A DNA stretch of 64,000 nucleotides from Ruegeria pomeroyi (GTDB lineage Bacteria; Pseudomonadota; Alphaproteobacteria; Rhodobacterales; Rhodobacteraceae), in NCBI RefSeq assembly GCF_021405525.1, contig NZ_JAGQAG010000001.1, positions 2,666,001-2,730,000 on the forward strand, in the 5' to 3' direction. The notes below the pieces were generated by a model, which was given only the letters and a program-made list of their open reading frames with translations, was not told where the DNA came from and searched no databases. This document shows, in pieces, positions 8,520 through 16,486 of the stretch. The first letter of the stretch is position 1; every line of letters starts with the position of its first letter. The position numbers and the translations under genes are program-made.

Positions 8520-9899
8520 ATGACAAAATTTTCTGAACTGAACCTCAATCCCAAAGTTCTTAAGGCCATTGAAGAGGCCGGCTATGAAACGCCGACTCCG
8601 ATCCAGGCAGGCGCTATCCCGCCCGCGCTCGAAGGCCGCGACGTGCTGGGCATCGCCCAGACAGGCACCGGCAAGACCGCCAGTTTCACCCTGCCGATGA
8701 TCACCCTTCTGGCCCGTGGCCGCGCCCGGGCGCGGATGCCGCGCAGCCTGGTGCTGTGTCCGACACGGGAACTGGCCGCCCAGGTGGCCGAGAATTTCGA
8801 TACCTATACCAAGCACCTGAAACTGACCAAGGCGCTGCTCATTGGCGGTGTCAGCTTCAAGGAGCAGGATGCGCTGATCGACCGGGGCGTCGACGTGCTG
8901 ATCGCCACGCCGGGCCGGCTGCTCGATCATTTCGAACGCGGCAAACTGCTCTTGACCGGCGTGCAGATCATGGTGGTGGACGAGGCCGACCGGATGCTCG
9001 ACATGGGATTCATCCCCGATATCGAGCGTATCTTCAGCCTGACCCCCTTTACCCGTCAGACGCTGTTCTTCTCGGCCACCATGGCGCCCGAGATCGAGCG
9101 GATCACCAATACCTTCCTCAGCGCCCCCGCACGGATCGAGGTCGCCCGCCAGGCCACGGCATCCGAAACCATCGAACAGGGCGTGGTGCTGTTCAAGGGC
9201 TCGCGCCGCGACCGCGAAGCGAGCGAAAAACGCGCGGTTCTGCGGGCGCTGATCGACGCCGAGGGCGAAAAATGCACCAACGCGATCATCTTCTGCAACC
9301 GCAAGACGGATGTGGATATCGTCGCGAAATCGCTGCAAAAATACGGCTATGATGCGGCGCCGATCCACGGCGACCTGGATCAGAGCCAGCGCACCCGGAC
9401 GCTGGACGGGTTCCGCGAAGGCAAACTGCGCCTGCTGGTGGCCTCGGACGTGGCCGCACGCGGGCTGGATGTGCCCTCGGTGAGCCATGTGTTCAACTTC
9501 GACGTCCCCGGCCACCCCGAGGATTACGTGCATCGGATCGGCCGCACCGGCCGCGCGGGCCGAGACGGCAAGGCGATCACGCTCTGCATCCCGCGTGACG
9601 AAAAGGCGCTCGATGCCATCGAGAAGCTGATCCAGAAGGAAATCCCGCGTCTCGAGAACCCGGCCAAAACGGCGGAAAAGCCCGAAGCCAAACCCCGCCG
9701 CGAGGAAAAACCGGTCAAGGCCGACAAACCTCGGCGCAGCGAGGCCGACAAGCCCGAAGCCGACAAGCGTGAGCCGCGCAGCCGCAAGGGAGACGACCGC
9801 CGCGACCGCAAGGATGACCGCGGCGCCAAGGTGGTTGGGATGGGAGATCACCTGCCCAGCTTCATCGCGCTCAGTTTCGAGGAGCGGCGCGCCAGCTGA
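8520..9899 (+). CDS. rhlE: DEAD-box ATP-dependent RNA helicase, RhlE type
   Basis: A 459-residue helicase with every motif in order: Q motif (YETPTPIQ), AQTGTGKT, PTRELA, TPGR, VDEADRMLDMG, SAT, the HGDLDQSQR region, ARGLDVP and HRIGRTGRAGRDG. The C-terminal 85 residues are a charged Lys/Arg/Glu-rich tail with repeated KPR/ADKPE units, likely RNA binding. Functions of the family are ribosome assembly and RNA turnover, often in the cold. The ATG at 8520 is chosen because it starts the family's usual MTKFSEL N-terminus; longer readings from 8391 would start inside the promoter. A terminator follows directly. Confidence 0.93.
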   Translation: MTKFSELNLNPKVLKAIEEAGYETPTPIQAGAIPPALEGRDVLGIAQTGTGKTASFTLPMITLLARGRARARMPRSLVLCPTRELAAQVAENFDTYTKHLKLTKALLIGGVSFKEQDALIDRGVDVLIATPGRLLDHFERGKLLLTGVQIMVVDEADRMLDMGFIPDIERIFSLTPFTRQTLFFSATMAPEIERITNTFLSAPARIEVARQATASETIEQGVVLFKGSRRDREASEKRAVLRALIDAEGEKCTNAIIFCNRKTDVDIVAKSLQKYGYDAAPIHGDLDQSQRTRTLDGFREGKLRLLVASDVAARGLDVPSVSHVFNFDVPGHPEDYVHRIGRTGRAGRDGKAITLCIPRDEKALDAIEKLIQKEIPRLENPAKTAEKPEAKPRREEKPVKADKPRRSEADKPEADKREPRSRKGDDRRDRKDDRGAKVVGMGDHLPSFIALSFEERRAS

Positions 9900-9909
9900 G
9901 CGGGCACAA

Positions 9910-9965
9910 GGGGGCGCTGCCCCCGTCCTTCGGACTCCCCCGAAGTATTTTTGGCGAAATGAAGA
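9910..9965 (+). terminator. 3' element downstream of the helicase gene
   Basis: GGGGGC-GCT-GCCCCC hairpin at 9910-9924, then a second stem CTTCGG / CCGAAG at 9928-9945 followed by TATTTTT, a good factor-independent terminator. The tail GAAGTATTTTTGGCGAAATGAAG matches the element found behind five other genes in this window. Confidence 0.7.
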
Positions 9966-9989
9966 GGCTTGGACAGATCGGGCTTCTTT

Positions 9990-10028
9990 CTGGTCTGAAA
10001 TACTCCGGAGCGCGAGGCAGCGCCTCGC
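9990..10028 (-). terminator. Second, diverged copy of the 3' element, behind the DMT transporter gene
   Basis: Read on the minus strand: GCGAGGC-GCT-GCCTCGC hairpin (10012-10028), then CTCCGGAGTATTTCAG. It faces the copy at 9910-9965, so each of the two convergent genes has its own. It lies 97 bases beyond the stop at 10125, farther than the other copies. Confidence 0.5.
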
Positions 10029-10124
10029 AAGAAACCGCCGCGCGGCACGCGCGGCCCAGCCCAACGCCGGACGGGGCTCTCGCAGAGAGCACCAGGCCGG
10101 GGGCGGGAGCGCCCCGCTCTCGGG

Positions 10125-11027
10125 TCAGATCGCCAGCACCAATGCCAGGATCGACAGGCCGAGCAGCGCGATGCCCGCAATCTCGCGCCCAGTGATCTTT
10201 TCCCGGAAAAACAGGGTCGAGGCCATCAGGCTGAAGATCAGCTCCACCTGCCCCAGCGCCTTGACATAGGCCGCGTTCTGAAGCGTGAAGGCGAGAAACC
10301 AGCAGAACGACCCGCCCAGGCTGGTGAGCCCGACAAAGGCGCCGGTGTTCCGCGTGGCCCAGACCGCCGCCAGCTGCGCCCGGTCGCGCCACCAGAGCCA
10401 GAGCGCCATCGACACCAGCTGGAACGACACCACCGCGGCCAGCGTCACCAGCGCCCGGAACCAGGGCGTGAGATCGCCCAGTTCCAGCGAGGCGGCCCGG
10501 TAGCTGACTGCCGAAAAGGCAAACAGAACGCCCGAGCCCAACCCCAGCTGCGAGGCGCGGTTGGTCAGGTGGCGCCACCAGGCGCCGGATCCTCCGGGTG
10601 TTTTCGACAAGAGCAGCACCGCCGCCAGCCCCAGCAGGATCGCGCCCAGCGCGCCAAAGGAGACGCCCTCGCCCAGAATGACAAAACCGACGATCGCTGT
10701 CTGGATCACCTCGGTCTTCTTGAAGGTGATGCCCACGGCAAAATTGCGTTGCTTGAACAGTGCCACCACGCAGATGGTGGCAAGGATCTGGGCGGTGCCG
10801 CCGATGGCGACAAACAGCCAGAACCGTGGTCCCAGCTCCGGCAGATCAAAACCACCGGCGGTGGTGGCAATGAAGAGCCCCGCCAATGCCAGCGGTGCAG
10901 AATAGAGGAAGCGGGCAAAGGTGGCGCCGGAGGCCGACAGTTTCACCGTCGCCAGCGATTTTTGCAGCATGAACCGCACGGTCTGAAACAGCGCGGCGGC
11001 GAGGGTGACAGGGATCCAGAGGCTCAT
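10125..11027 (-). CDS. DMT-superfamily (EamA) membrane transporter
   Basis: A 300-residue protein with about ten hydrophobic helices arranged as two five-helix repeats, the pattern of drug/metabolite exporters. Helices follow each other closely, with short basic loops such as FKQRNFAVGITFKKTE between the halves, and the C-terminal half contains FFREKITGREIAGIALLGLSIL, a typical EamA end. The substrate is unknown. The gene is monocistronic, convergent with the helicase and just downstream of the desaturase gene on the same strand (20-base gap), so it could be co-transcribed with it. Confidence 0.8.
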   Translation of the reverse strand: MSLWIPVTLAAALFQTVRFMLQKSLATVKLSASGATFARFLYSAPLALAGLFIATTAGGFDLPELGPRFWLFVAIGGTAQILATICVVALFKQRNFAVGITFKKTEVIQTAIVGFVILGEGVSFGALGAILLGLAAVLLLSKTPGGSGAWWRHLTNRASQLGLGSGVLFAFSAVSYRAASLELGDLTPWFRALVTLAAVVSFQLVSMALWLWWRDRAQLAAVWATRNTGAFVGLTSLGGSFCWFLAFTLQNAAYVKALGQVELIFSLMASTLFFREKITGREIAGIALLGLSILALVLAI

Positions 11028-11047
11028 GCGCCTCTTGTGGCCTCAAA

Positions 11048-11950
11048 TCAGGGTTTTGGCCAGAGCGGATGCGGCACCGGATCCTTGGCGCGCCAGAAAT
11101 AGCGGCGGAACACCTCGGCATAAGAGGCGTAGCTGTAGCCCTCGTTGCAACTGAGATACCGCTCCTTGCCCGCCCGGTAGAGCGCGGGCAGCGCATACCA
11201 GGGGGCGCCCGGGTTCATGTGATGCACCACGTGGTAATTGTTGTTGAGGAACAGGAACGCCAACAGCCCCCGATCCTCGATCACCACGGTGCGGGCGCGC
11301 GATTTCTCATGCGCGCGATGTTCCAGAAAGGTGCGGATCTTGAGCAGGCCCAGCCCGATATAGGCTGAGAGCGCAAAGGCCCAAATGGGCATCGGTGACA
11401 GGGTTACCACCCAGAGCACCACCGCCATGCCGGGCAGGTGCAGCGCCCAGGCCAAGAGGATCGCGCGGTCGCCGCGCAGCGCGCCGCGCGCCTCGTCGCG
11501 CAGGAAACAGGCGGTTCCGATCAGCGGACCCAGCGCCATACGCCCCGCCAGCGTGTTGTTGAGCGCATAGAGGCGCCGCTGCCAGCCCGGCAGGCGCGAC
11601 CAGATTGCGGGGTCGAGATAGTTGCTCTCGGGGTCGTCATAGGGGTCGGTCAGGTTCGCGTCCAGGTGATGGGCCAGATGCAGGTCGCGGAACCGGTTAT
11701 AGGGGATGCACAGCGTCAGCGGCAGCGCCATCAGCGCCTCGTTCAGCCAGCGATAGCGAAACGGGTGGCCATGCAGCGCCTCATGCGTCAGCGAGGAATG
11801 CAGCGCCGCGACCAGCCCCATCGCGGGGATGGCGAGCCAGAGCGACAGACCTGCCAAACCAAAGATCACCAGCAGCCAGGCCGCATAGCAGGCGAGGATC
11901 AGCGCAAATGTGCCCCATTCGGCGCGCTCGGGCAGGCGCGGCTCAGACAT
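11048..11950 (-). CDS. Membrane fatty-acid desaturase / hydroxylase family protein
   Basis: A 300-residue integral membrane di-iron enzyme. The three histidine boxes are seen as HEALHG, HLAHH and HVVHH, with four to five hydrophobic segments between them. Either a lipid desaturase or a carotenoid-type hydroxylase fits. The ATG at 11950 is preferred: it lies 8 bases inside the end of the DUF2061 gene, consistent with coupling; a start at 11980 would add 10 residues. Being divergent from an XRE regulator suggests control by it, perhaps of membrane fluidity (inference). Confidence 0.8.
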   Translation of the reverse strand: MSEPRLPERAEWGTFALILACYAAWLLVIFGLAGLSLWLAIPAMGLVAALHSSLTHEALHGHPFRYRWLNEALMALPLTLCIPYNRFRDLHLAHHLDANLTDPYDDPESNYLDPAIWSRLPGWQRRLYALNNTLAGRMALGPLIGTACFLRDEARGALRGDRAILLAWALHLPGMAVVLWVVTLSPMPIWAFALSAYIGLGLLKIRTFLEHRAHEKSRARTVVIEDRGLLAFLFLNNNYHVVHHMNPGAPWYALPALYRAGKERYLSCNEGYSYASYAEVFRRYFWRAKDPVPHPLWPKP

Positions 11951-12146
11951 GGCGGCCCCAGCGGATGCCGGCCCAGACACGCTCGTAGACCAGGTAGAGG
12001 GTGAAACCCAGTGCCGTGTTCACCAGTGCCAGTGTACCGCCCAACGCCACCGAACCGGTCGCCACCAGCCCCACCAGCGTCATGGTGACCAGCCCCAGCA
12101 GGTTCCAGACCACTGCCTTGACCACCGATCTCTGCCGCGTGTCCAT
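11943..12146 (-). CDS. DUF2061 small membrane protein
   Basis: A 67-residue protein with two hydrophobic helices and the family's KAVVWNLLG start, TGSVALGG turn and YERVWAGIRWG end. Function is not known for the family. It is the first gene of the minus-strand unit, overlaps the desaturase gene by 8 bases, and is divergent from the XRE regulator. Confidence 0.8.
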   Translation of the reverse strand: MDTRQRSVVKAVVWNLLGLVTMTLVGLVATGSVALGGTLALVNTALGFTLYLVYERVWAGIRWGRHV

Positions 12147-12238
12147 ATACCCTCCATTGTCACGTTCACGAATTTGTTATCCGGTGGCGCGCAGCGTGAG
12201 AATTCTGAATATGATTAACAAAATTCATCGAATGTGAT

Positions 12239-12252
12239 ATTTGTAAACAAAT
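12239..12252. promoter_or_regulatory. Inverted repeat, candidate operator of the XRE regulator
   Basis: ATTTGT-AA-ACAAAT in an AT-rich divergent intergenic region. It overlaps the earlier possible start codon of the regulator gene, which would fit autoregulation and favours the later ATG at 12263. Confidence 0.35.
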
Positions 12253-13114
12253 GTTGGATAGAATGGACAAACGAGATCGCGCCGCCCAGTTCCGCCAGCG
12301 CCTGATCCGCGCGATGGAACTCCGCCAGATCACGCAAAGCGCATTGGCTCGCGATGTGGGGGTGGACCGGTCCACGATTTCGCAACTGCTGACCGATAGC
12401 GGCGCGCGGCTGCCCAATGGCCATGTGGTGGGCGCCTGTGCCTCGGCGCTTGGGGTATCTACGGATTGGCTGCTGGGTTTGTCCGACCGACCGGAAAGCG
12501 CGGCGGAACTGCTGGCCAGTTCGCTGACCATGACCGAGGCGCCGCGCGCGCTGGTTGACGAGCGCATCTATGAATGGCACCGCGAGGCGGCAGGCTACAA
12601 GATCCGTTATGTGCCCGCCGCCCTGCCCGACATGCTCAAGACCCGCGCGGTGCTGGAATGGGAATATGCGCCGCATCTGGGCCGGACGGCCGATCAGGCC
12701 ATCGGCGCGTCCGAGGACCGGCTGGCCTGGATGCGCAGCGCCCAGTCGGATTACGAGATCGCCATGCCCCTGTTCGAGCTGGAGAGCTTTGCCCACGGGG
12801 TGGGTTACTACGAAGGCCTTGACCCGGCGGTCCGGCACGAACAGATCGACCACCTGCTGGTGCTCAGCGAACAGCTCTATCCGCGACTGCGCATCTATCT
12901 TTACGATGCCAAGCGGCTCTATTCGGCGCCGATGACGATCTTTGGCCCACTACTCTGCGTGTTCTACGCGGGCGGTCATTACATGGCATTCCGCGACCGT
13001 GACCGGATCGAGATCTTCACCCGCCAGTTTGACACGCTGGTGCGCGAAGCGGACCTGACCGCGCGGCATCTACCGACCCATCTGCGGCGGCTGCGAGAGG
13101 CGGTTGCCGGCTGA
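12251..13114 (+). CDS. XRE-family transcriptional regulator with a large C-terminal domain
   Basis: Residues about 14-75 form a Cro/CI-type helix-turn-helix (QSALARDVGVDRSTISQLL, then ALGVSTDWLLGLSDRP). The remaining 210 residues are a soluble domain I cannot name. The start may be the ATG at 12263 (MDKRDRAAQ), which has a GGAT-like ribosome site and clears the inverted repeat; the longer reading adds four residues. Divergent from DUF2061-desaturase, the likely targets. Confidence 0.82.
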   Translation: MLDRMDKRDRAAQFRQRLIRAMELRQITQSALARDVGVDRSTISQLLTDSGARLPNGHVVGACASALGVSTDWLLGLSDRPESAAELLASSLTMTEAPRALVDERIYEWHREAAGYKIRYVPAALPDMLKTRAVLEWEYAPHLGRTADQAIGASEDRLAWMRSAQSDYEIAMPLFELESFAHGVGYYEGLDPAVRHEQIDHLLVLSEQLYPRLRIYLYDAKRLYSAPMTIFGPLLCVFYAGGHYMAFRDRDRIEIFTRQFDTLVREADLTARHLPTHLRRLREAVAG

Positions 13115-13201
13115 TTGCGCGCAGGCGGTCTGCGCCTGGCATGGATTTGTGTTACACTGGTTGCCCGACGCAGTTCGAATCCACAGACGGAGGAACCCCG
13201 A

Positions 13202-13384
13202 ATGGACACCATCCGAACCGCAGAATATGCCCGCGCGCTTTATGCCGCGCATGGCGACAAGGCCGAGGCCGAAGCGGCTCAGAAGGAACAGCACAGCAAG
13301 GCCCTGGGCAACCGGGACGAGGCGCAGAGCTGGCAGGCGGTACGCCGCGCCATCCGCCAGATGCGCGGCGCCAACCAGAGCTAG
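13202..13384 (+). CDS. Small conserved-looking hypothetical protein
   Basis: A 60-residue, highly charged, Ala/Glu/Gln-rich protein (MDTIRTAEYARALYAAHGDK start, QSWQAVRRAIRQMRGANQS end), probably helical and soluble. GGAGG sits 7 bases before the ATG at 13202, which is why I accept it over a longer reading. Function is unknown; I believe similar short proteins occur in other Rhodobacteraceae but could not check. Confidence 0.65.
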   Translation: MDTIRTAEYARALYAAHGDKAEAEAAQKEQHSKALGNRDEAQSWQAVRRAIRQMRGANQS

Positions 13385-13456
13385 ACCTGATTATTTCTCG
13401 GTCGCGAATCCGTCGAAAGGCTACCGGCTTTCGGCAGATGGTCTATATCGGCCGAC

Positions 13457-14023
13457 ATGAACAGTTTTCATTTCGATAACAGGACAGGCCTCCCTGAGGC
13501 GCTGCGGGTGCTGCTTGAGGCGCATCCGCGCGAGAGTTGGCAGGCCGATCCCAACTTTCATGGTCTGGTCAGTTTCTGGCTGGAGCGCCATATGATGTTC
13601 CGCCAGATCATGGCGCATATGCAGGCCGAGACGCGCGCCTTCCTGGATGCCGAGCGGGACGCGGCACGGTTCGCGCAGGGCATCGCGCGCTATGGCGGCA
13701 TGTTCGTGAACCAGTTGCATGGGCATCACCAGATCGAGGACCAGCACTATTTTCCCCTGCTCAGGACCAAGGACCGCCGTATCGAGACGGGTTTCGACCT
13801 GTTGGACGCGGACCACCATGCGCTGGACGGGCTGCTGAACCGGTTTGTCGAACAGGCCAATGGGGCGATCCAGGCGGCCAATGGCCCAGACGCCCGCACC
13901 AGCGCCGGGGCGCTGCTGACTGGGTTGGGTAATCTGGAGCGGATGATCGGCCGCCATCTTGAGGATGAAGAGGACCTGATCGTACCGATCATCCTGAAAC
14001 ACGGCGCCGACACTCTGGGATAG
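13457..14023 (+). CDS. Hemerythrin HHE domain protein
   Basis: A 188-residue protein with the four-helix hemerythrin ligand pattern: an N-terminal H in the ERHMMFRQIMAHM region, HGHHQIEDQHYFPLL, LDADHHALDGLL and IGRHLEDEEDLIVP. Such proteins bind a non-heme di-iron centre and sense or handle oxygen, NO or iron. No neighbour clarifies the role. Its 3' side is followed by a cluster of hairpins. Confidence 0.8.
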   Translation: MNSFHFDNRTGLPEALRVLLEAHPRESWQADPNFHGLVSFWLERHMMFRQIMAHMQAETRAFLDAERDAARFAQGIARYGGMFVNQLHGHHQIEDQHYFPLLRTKDRRIETGFDLLDADHHALDGLLNRFVEQANGAIQAANGPDARTSAGALLTGLGNLERMIGRHLEDEEDLIVPIILKHGADTLG

Positions 14024-14042
14024 CCATGGAAACCGTGGTTGG

Positions 14043-14162
14043 GGACCAACATGTGGTCCTTGTACCCGATGGCCTCTCAGCAAGGCGCGACGGTCACACG
14101 ATTTCAAAGAAATCGTGTCCACAAGGTTTGTACCAAACCTTGTCCCCGCGCGGTTGCGCGGG
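14043..14162. repeat. Cluster of four hairpins between convergent genes
   Basis: In order: GGACCA / TGGTCC (14043-14059); ACACGATTTC-AAA-GAAATCGTGT, a perfect 10-bp stem (14096-14118); ACAAGGTTTG-TAC-CAAACCTTGT, a perfect 10-bp stem (14121-14143); CCCGCGC-GGTT-GCGCGGG (14145-14162). The layout and the tail tcccCGCGC match the cluster at 20187-20280. It may act in termination for both flanking genes; no U-tract is visible. Confidence 0.75.
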
Positions 14163-14172
14163 TGCGCCCCGG

Positions 14173-14934
14173 TCAGACCTTGGGGTCGGGGTTCACCGTA
14201 TGGCCATCGACCGCTATCACCTGCCCCGACACCAGCCGCGCCGCGTCAGAGCCCAGAAACACCGCCATGTTGGCGATGTCCGCCGCTTCGACGAAGCGGC
14301 CCATCGAGGTGCCCGAGGCGTAGCCCGCATAGACCTGATCGCGGGTCATGCCCTTGGCCGCTGCCTCGCGCGCCAGCACACCCTCCATCCGCGGTCCTTC
14401 GACCGAACCGGGACAGATCACGTTGCAGCGGACCCCGTGCGGGCCCAGTTCCATTGCCAGCGTCTTGGCCAGGCCGATCACCCCCCATTTCGCCGCCGCA
14501 TAGGGCCCGCGATAGGGAAAACCGTATTGCCCGGCGGTGGAAGAGGTGATGACGATACTGCCCGCGCCCTGCCGTTTCAGCAGCGGGACGGCGTATTTGG
14601 CACATAGAAACGCACCGTCGAGATTGACCGCGATGCAGGAGCGCCAGCCGTCGAGCGGCATATCCTCGACCAGTGCGGTCGGCCCGGCGATGCCCGCATT
14701 GGAACAGAGCGTATCAAGCCCGCCCCAGTCGGCCTCGATGTCGGCAAAGAGCGCCGCAACCGAGGCCTCATCCGCCACATCGACCACACTCTGCCGCCAG
14801 TGGGCGGGACAGGCGGCCAGCGCCGCCTTGTCCACATCCGCCACCCAGACCCGCGCCCCCGCCGCGTCAAAGGCCTCGGCCATGGCGCGGCCGATGCCGC
14901 CGGCACCAGCGGTGATCAGAACGCGCGCGCTCAT
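14173..14934 (-). CDS. Short-chain dehydrogenase in the L-carnitine operon
   Basis: A 253-residue classical SDR: TAGAGGIG cofactor loop, SNAG, catalytic Ser in ITSSTAG and YAAAK. The ATG at 14934 overlaps the stop of the upstream carnitine dehydrogenase gene (ATGA), so it belongs to that operon. Likely roles are D-carnitine oxidation, which would feed the same 3-dehydrocarnitine intermediate, or interconversion of the acetoacetate released by the cleavage enzyme with 3-hydroxybutyrate. The sequence alone does not decide. Confidence 0.85.
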   Translation of the reverse strand: MSARVLITAGAGGIGRAMAEAFDAAGARVWVADVDKAALAACPAHWRQSVVDVADEASVAALFADIEADWGGLDTLCSNAGIAGPTALVEDMPLDGWRSCIAVNLDGAFLCAKYAVPLLKRQGAGSIVITSSTAGQYGFPYRGPYAAAKWGVIGLAKTLAMELGPHGVRCNVICPGSVEGPRMEGVLAREAAAKGMTRDQVYAGYASGTSMGRFVEAADIANMAVFLGSDAARLVSGQVIAVDGHTVNPDPKV

Positions 14935-16394
14935 GCCGGTTTCCGGATCGCGCTGCCCGCGCCTTCGGGGTATGGCAGGCCCGCCTGCGCCTCTGCGATG
15001 CGGGCCATGGCGGCCTCGATCTCGGACGAAGGGGCGCAGGGTTTGCGGGTTTCCAGGCTCACATGCAGAAGGAAGCTCTCGCCGGTGGCCAAGAGCGTGT
15101 CGCCCTCGTACATGCGATGGAACAGGTGCAGCTTCTTGCCCTGCCCCAGCAGCATCTGGGTCTCGACCCGGATCCGCGCGCCTGCGTGGGTCTCGTCCAG
15201 ATGGCGGATATGGGTCTCGGCGGTGAAATAGCTGCCGCCATTGGCGATATAGTCGGCATCGCAACCGATGATCTCCATGAACCGGTCGGTGGAATTGGCA
15301 AATGCTTCCAGATATTTCGACTCGGTCATGTGACCGTTGTAGTCGGTCCAGTCGAGCGGCACCGCGCGCGACAACGTCAGGATCGGCTGGCTCAGGTCGG
15401 CCCTATCCAGATCGGGCAGCGCCTTGGGTTTCAGCGCCGCGTCATGCGTGTTCAGCACCGCGCCCGCACCCCAGTTCTGCGCTTTCAGCGCCCGCATCAT
15501 GCCGACAAGGTTGTTGTCGCGGATGCGTTCCAGTTCGCGGATCGTATGGTGCCCCGATTGGGCATCCGACTGGCCCGCGATCAGGTCGACCAGCTCGTCG
15601 GTGAATTCGGGCACATCCATCAGCTTGGTCCAGGGCCAGCTGAGGCAGGGGCCGAACTGCGCCATGAAATGCTTCATCCCCGCCTCGCCGCCCGCGACGC
15701 GATAGGTCTCGAACAGGCCCATCTGCGCCCAGCGGATGCCAAAGCCCATGCGGATCGCCTCGTCGATCTCTTCGGTGGTGGCGATGCCGTCCTTGACCAA
15801 CCACAGCGCCTCGCGCCAGACGGCCTCCAGAAAGCGGTCGGCGATATGGGCGTCGATCTCCTTGCGCACATGCAGCGGGAACTGACCCAGTCCGCGCATG
15901 ATCTCCTTGGCGCGCTCGATCATCTCGGGGCTGTTTTCCGGCGTCGTCACCAGTTCGATCAGCGGCAGCAGGTAGACCGGGTTGAACGGGTGCGTCACCA
16001 CGATCTGACCGGGGCGCAGCGCGCCCTCCTGCAATTCGCTCGGCTTGAAGCCAGAGGTCGAGGAGCCAAGGATCGCATCCGGATCGCAGGCCTCCTGGAT
16101 CGAACGATAGACTTTGAGCTTGAGGTCCAGCCGCTCGGGCACGCTCTCCTGGATCCACGCGGCCCCTGCCACCGCCTCAGCCAGATCGGTGTGAAAGCTG
16201 AGCTTGCCCTCGGGCGGCAGCGGCATGTCGCTGAGACCGGGCAGCGAACGGCGGGCATTGGCCAGCACCTCGCCGATCTTGCGTTCGGCTTGCGGGTCGG
16301 GGTCGAACACCCGAACATCCCAGCCGTTGAGCAGAAAGCGCGCGGCCCAGCCGCCGCCGATCACGCCGCCACCGATGATTGCAGCCGTTGTCAT
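14931..16394 (-). CDS. lcdH: L-carnitine dehydrogenase fused to a betainyl-CoA thioesterase
   Basis: A 487-residue two-enzyme fusion. Residues 1-320 are a 3-hydroxyacyl-CoA dehydrogenase-type fold (GGGVIGGGWA NAD loop at residues 8-17; VTHPFNPVYLLPLIE). Residues about 335-465 are a hot-dog thioesterase (VPLDWTDYNGHMTESKYLEAF). This pairing is the known architecture of carnitine catabolism in rhizobia and relatives: L-carnitine to 3-dehydrocarnitine, and betainyl-CoA to glycine betaine. It lies between the beta-keto acid cleavage enzyme and an SDR on the same strand. Confidence 0.9.
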   Translation of the reverse strand: MTTAAIIGGGVIGGGWAARFLLNGWDVRVFDPDPQAERKIGEVLANARRSLPGLSDMPLPPEGKLSFHTDLAEAVAGAAWIQESVPERLDLKLKVYRSIQEACDPDAILGSSTSGFKPSELQEGALRPGQIVVTHPFNPVYLLPLIELVTTPENSPEMIERAKEIMRGLGQFPLHVRKEIDAHIADRFLEAVWREALWLVKDGIATTEEIDEAIRMGFGIRWAQMGLFETYRVAGGEAGMKHFMAQFGPCLSWPWTKLMDVPEFTDELVDLIAGQSDAQSGHHTIRELERIRDNNLVGMMRALKAQNWGAGAVLNTHDAALKPKALPDLDRADLSQPILTLSRAVPLDWTDYNGHMTESKYLEAFANSTDRFMEIIGCDADYIANGGSYFTAETHIRHLDETHAGARIRVETQMLLGQGKKLHLFHRMYEGDTLLATGESFLLHVSLETRKPCAPSSEIEAAMARIAEAQAGLPYPEGAGSAIRKPA

Positions 16395-16422
16395 TCCCGA
16401 TTTTCCTTGTCGCTACCCGGCT

Positions 16423-16470
16423 CTTCATTTCGCCGGAAATACTCCGGGGGTCTGGGGGCAGCGCCCCCAG
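16423..16470 (-). terminator. 3' element behind the beta-keto acid cleavage enzyme gene
   Basis: Minus-strand reading: CTGGGGGC-GCT-GCCCCCAG, an 8-bp stem, then CCCCCGGAGTATTT and GCGAAATGAAGAG. It sits 17 bases after the stop at 16487 and before the carnitine dehydrogenase gene, so it may attenuate rather than end transcription in the operon. Confidence 0.6.
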
Positions 16471-16486
16471 CCTCTCCGCAAAAGAC

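Noticed and set aside
13125-13195. AGTTCGAATCC resembling a tRNA T-loop before the small gene at 13202
   Set aside because: No acceptor, D or anticodon stems can be folded around it.
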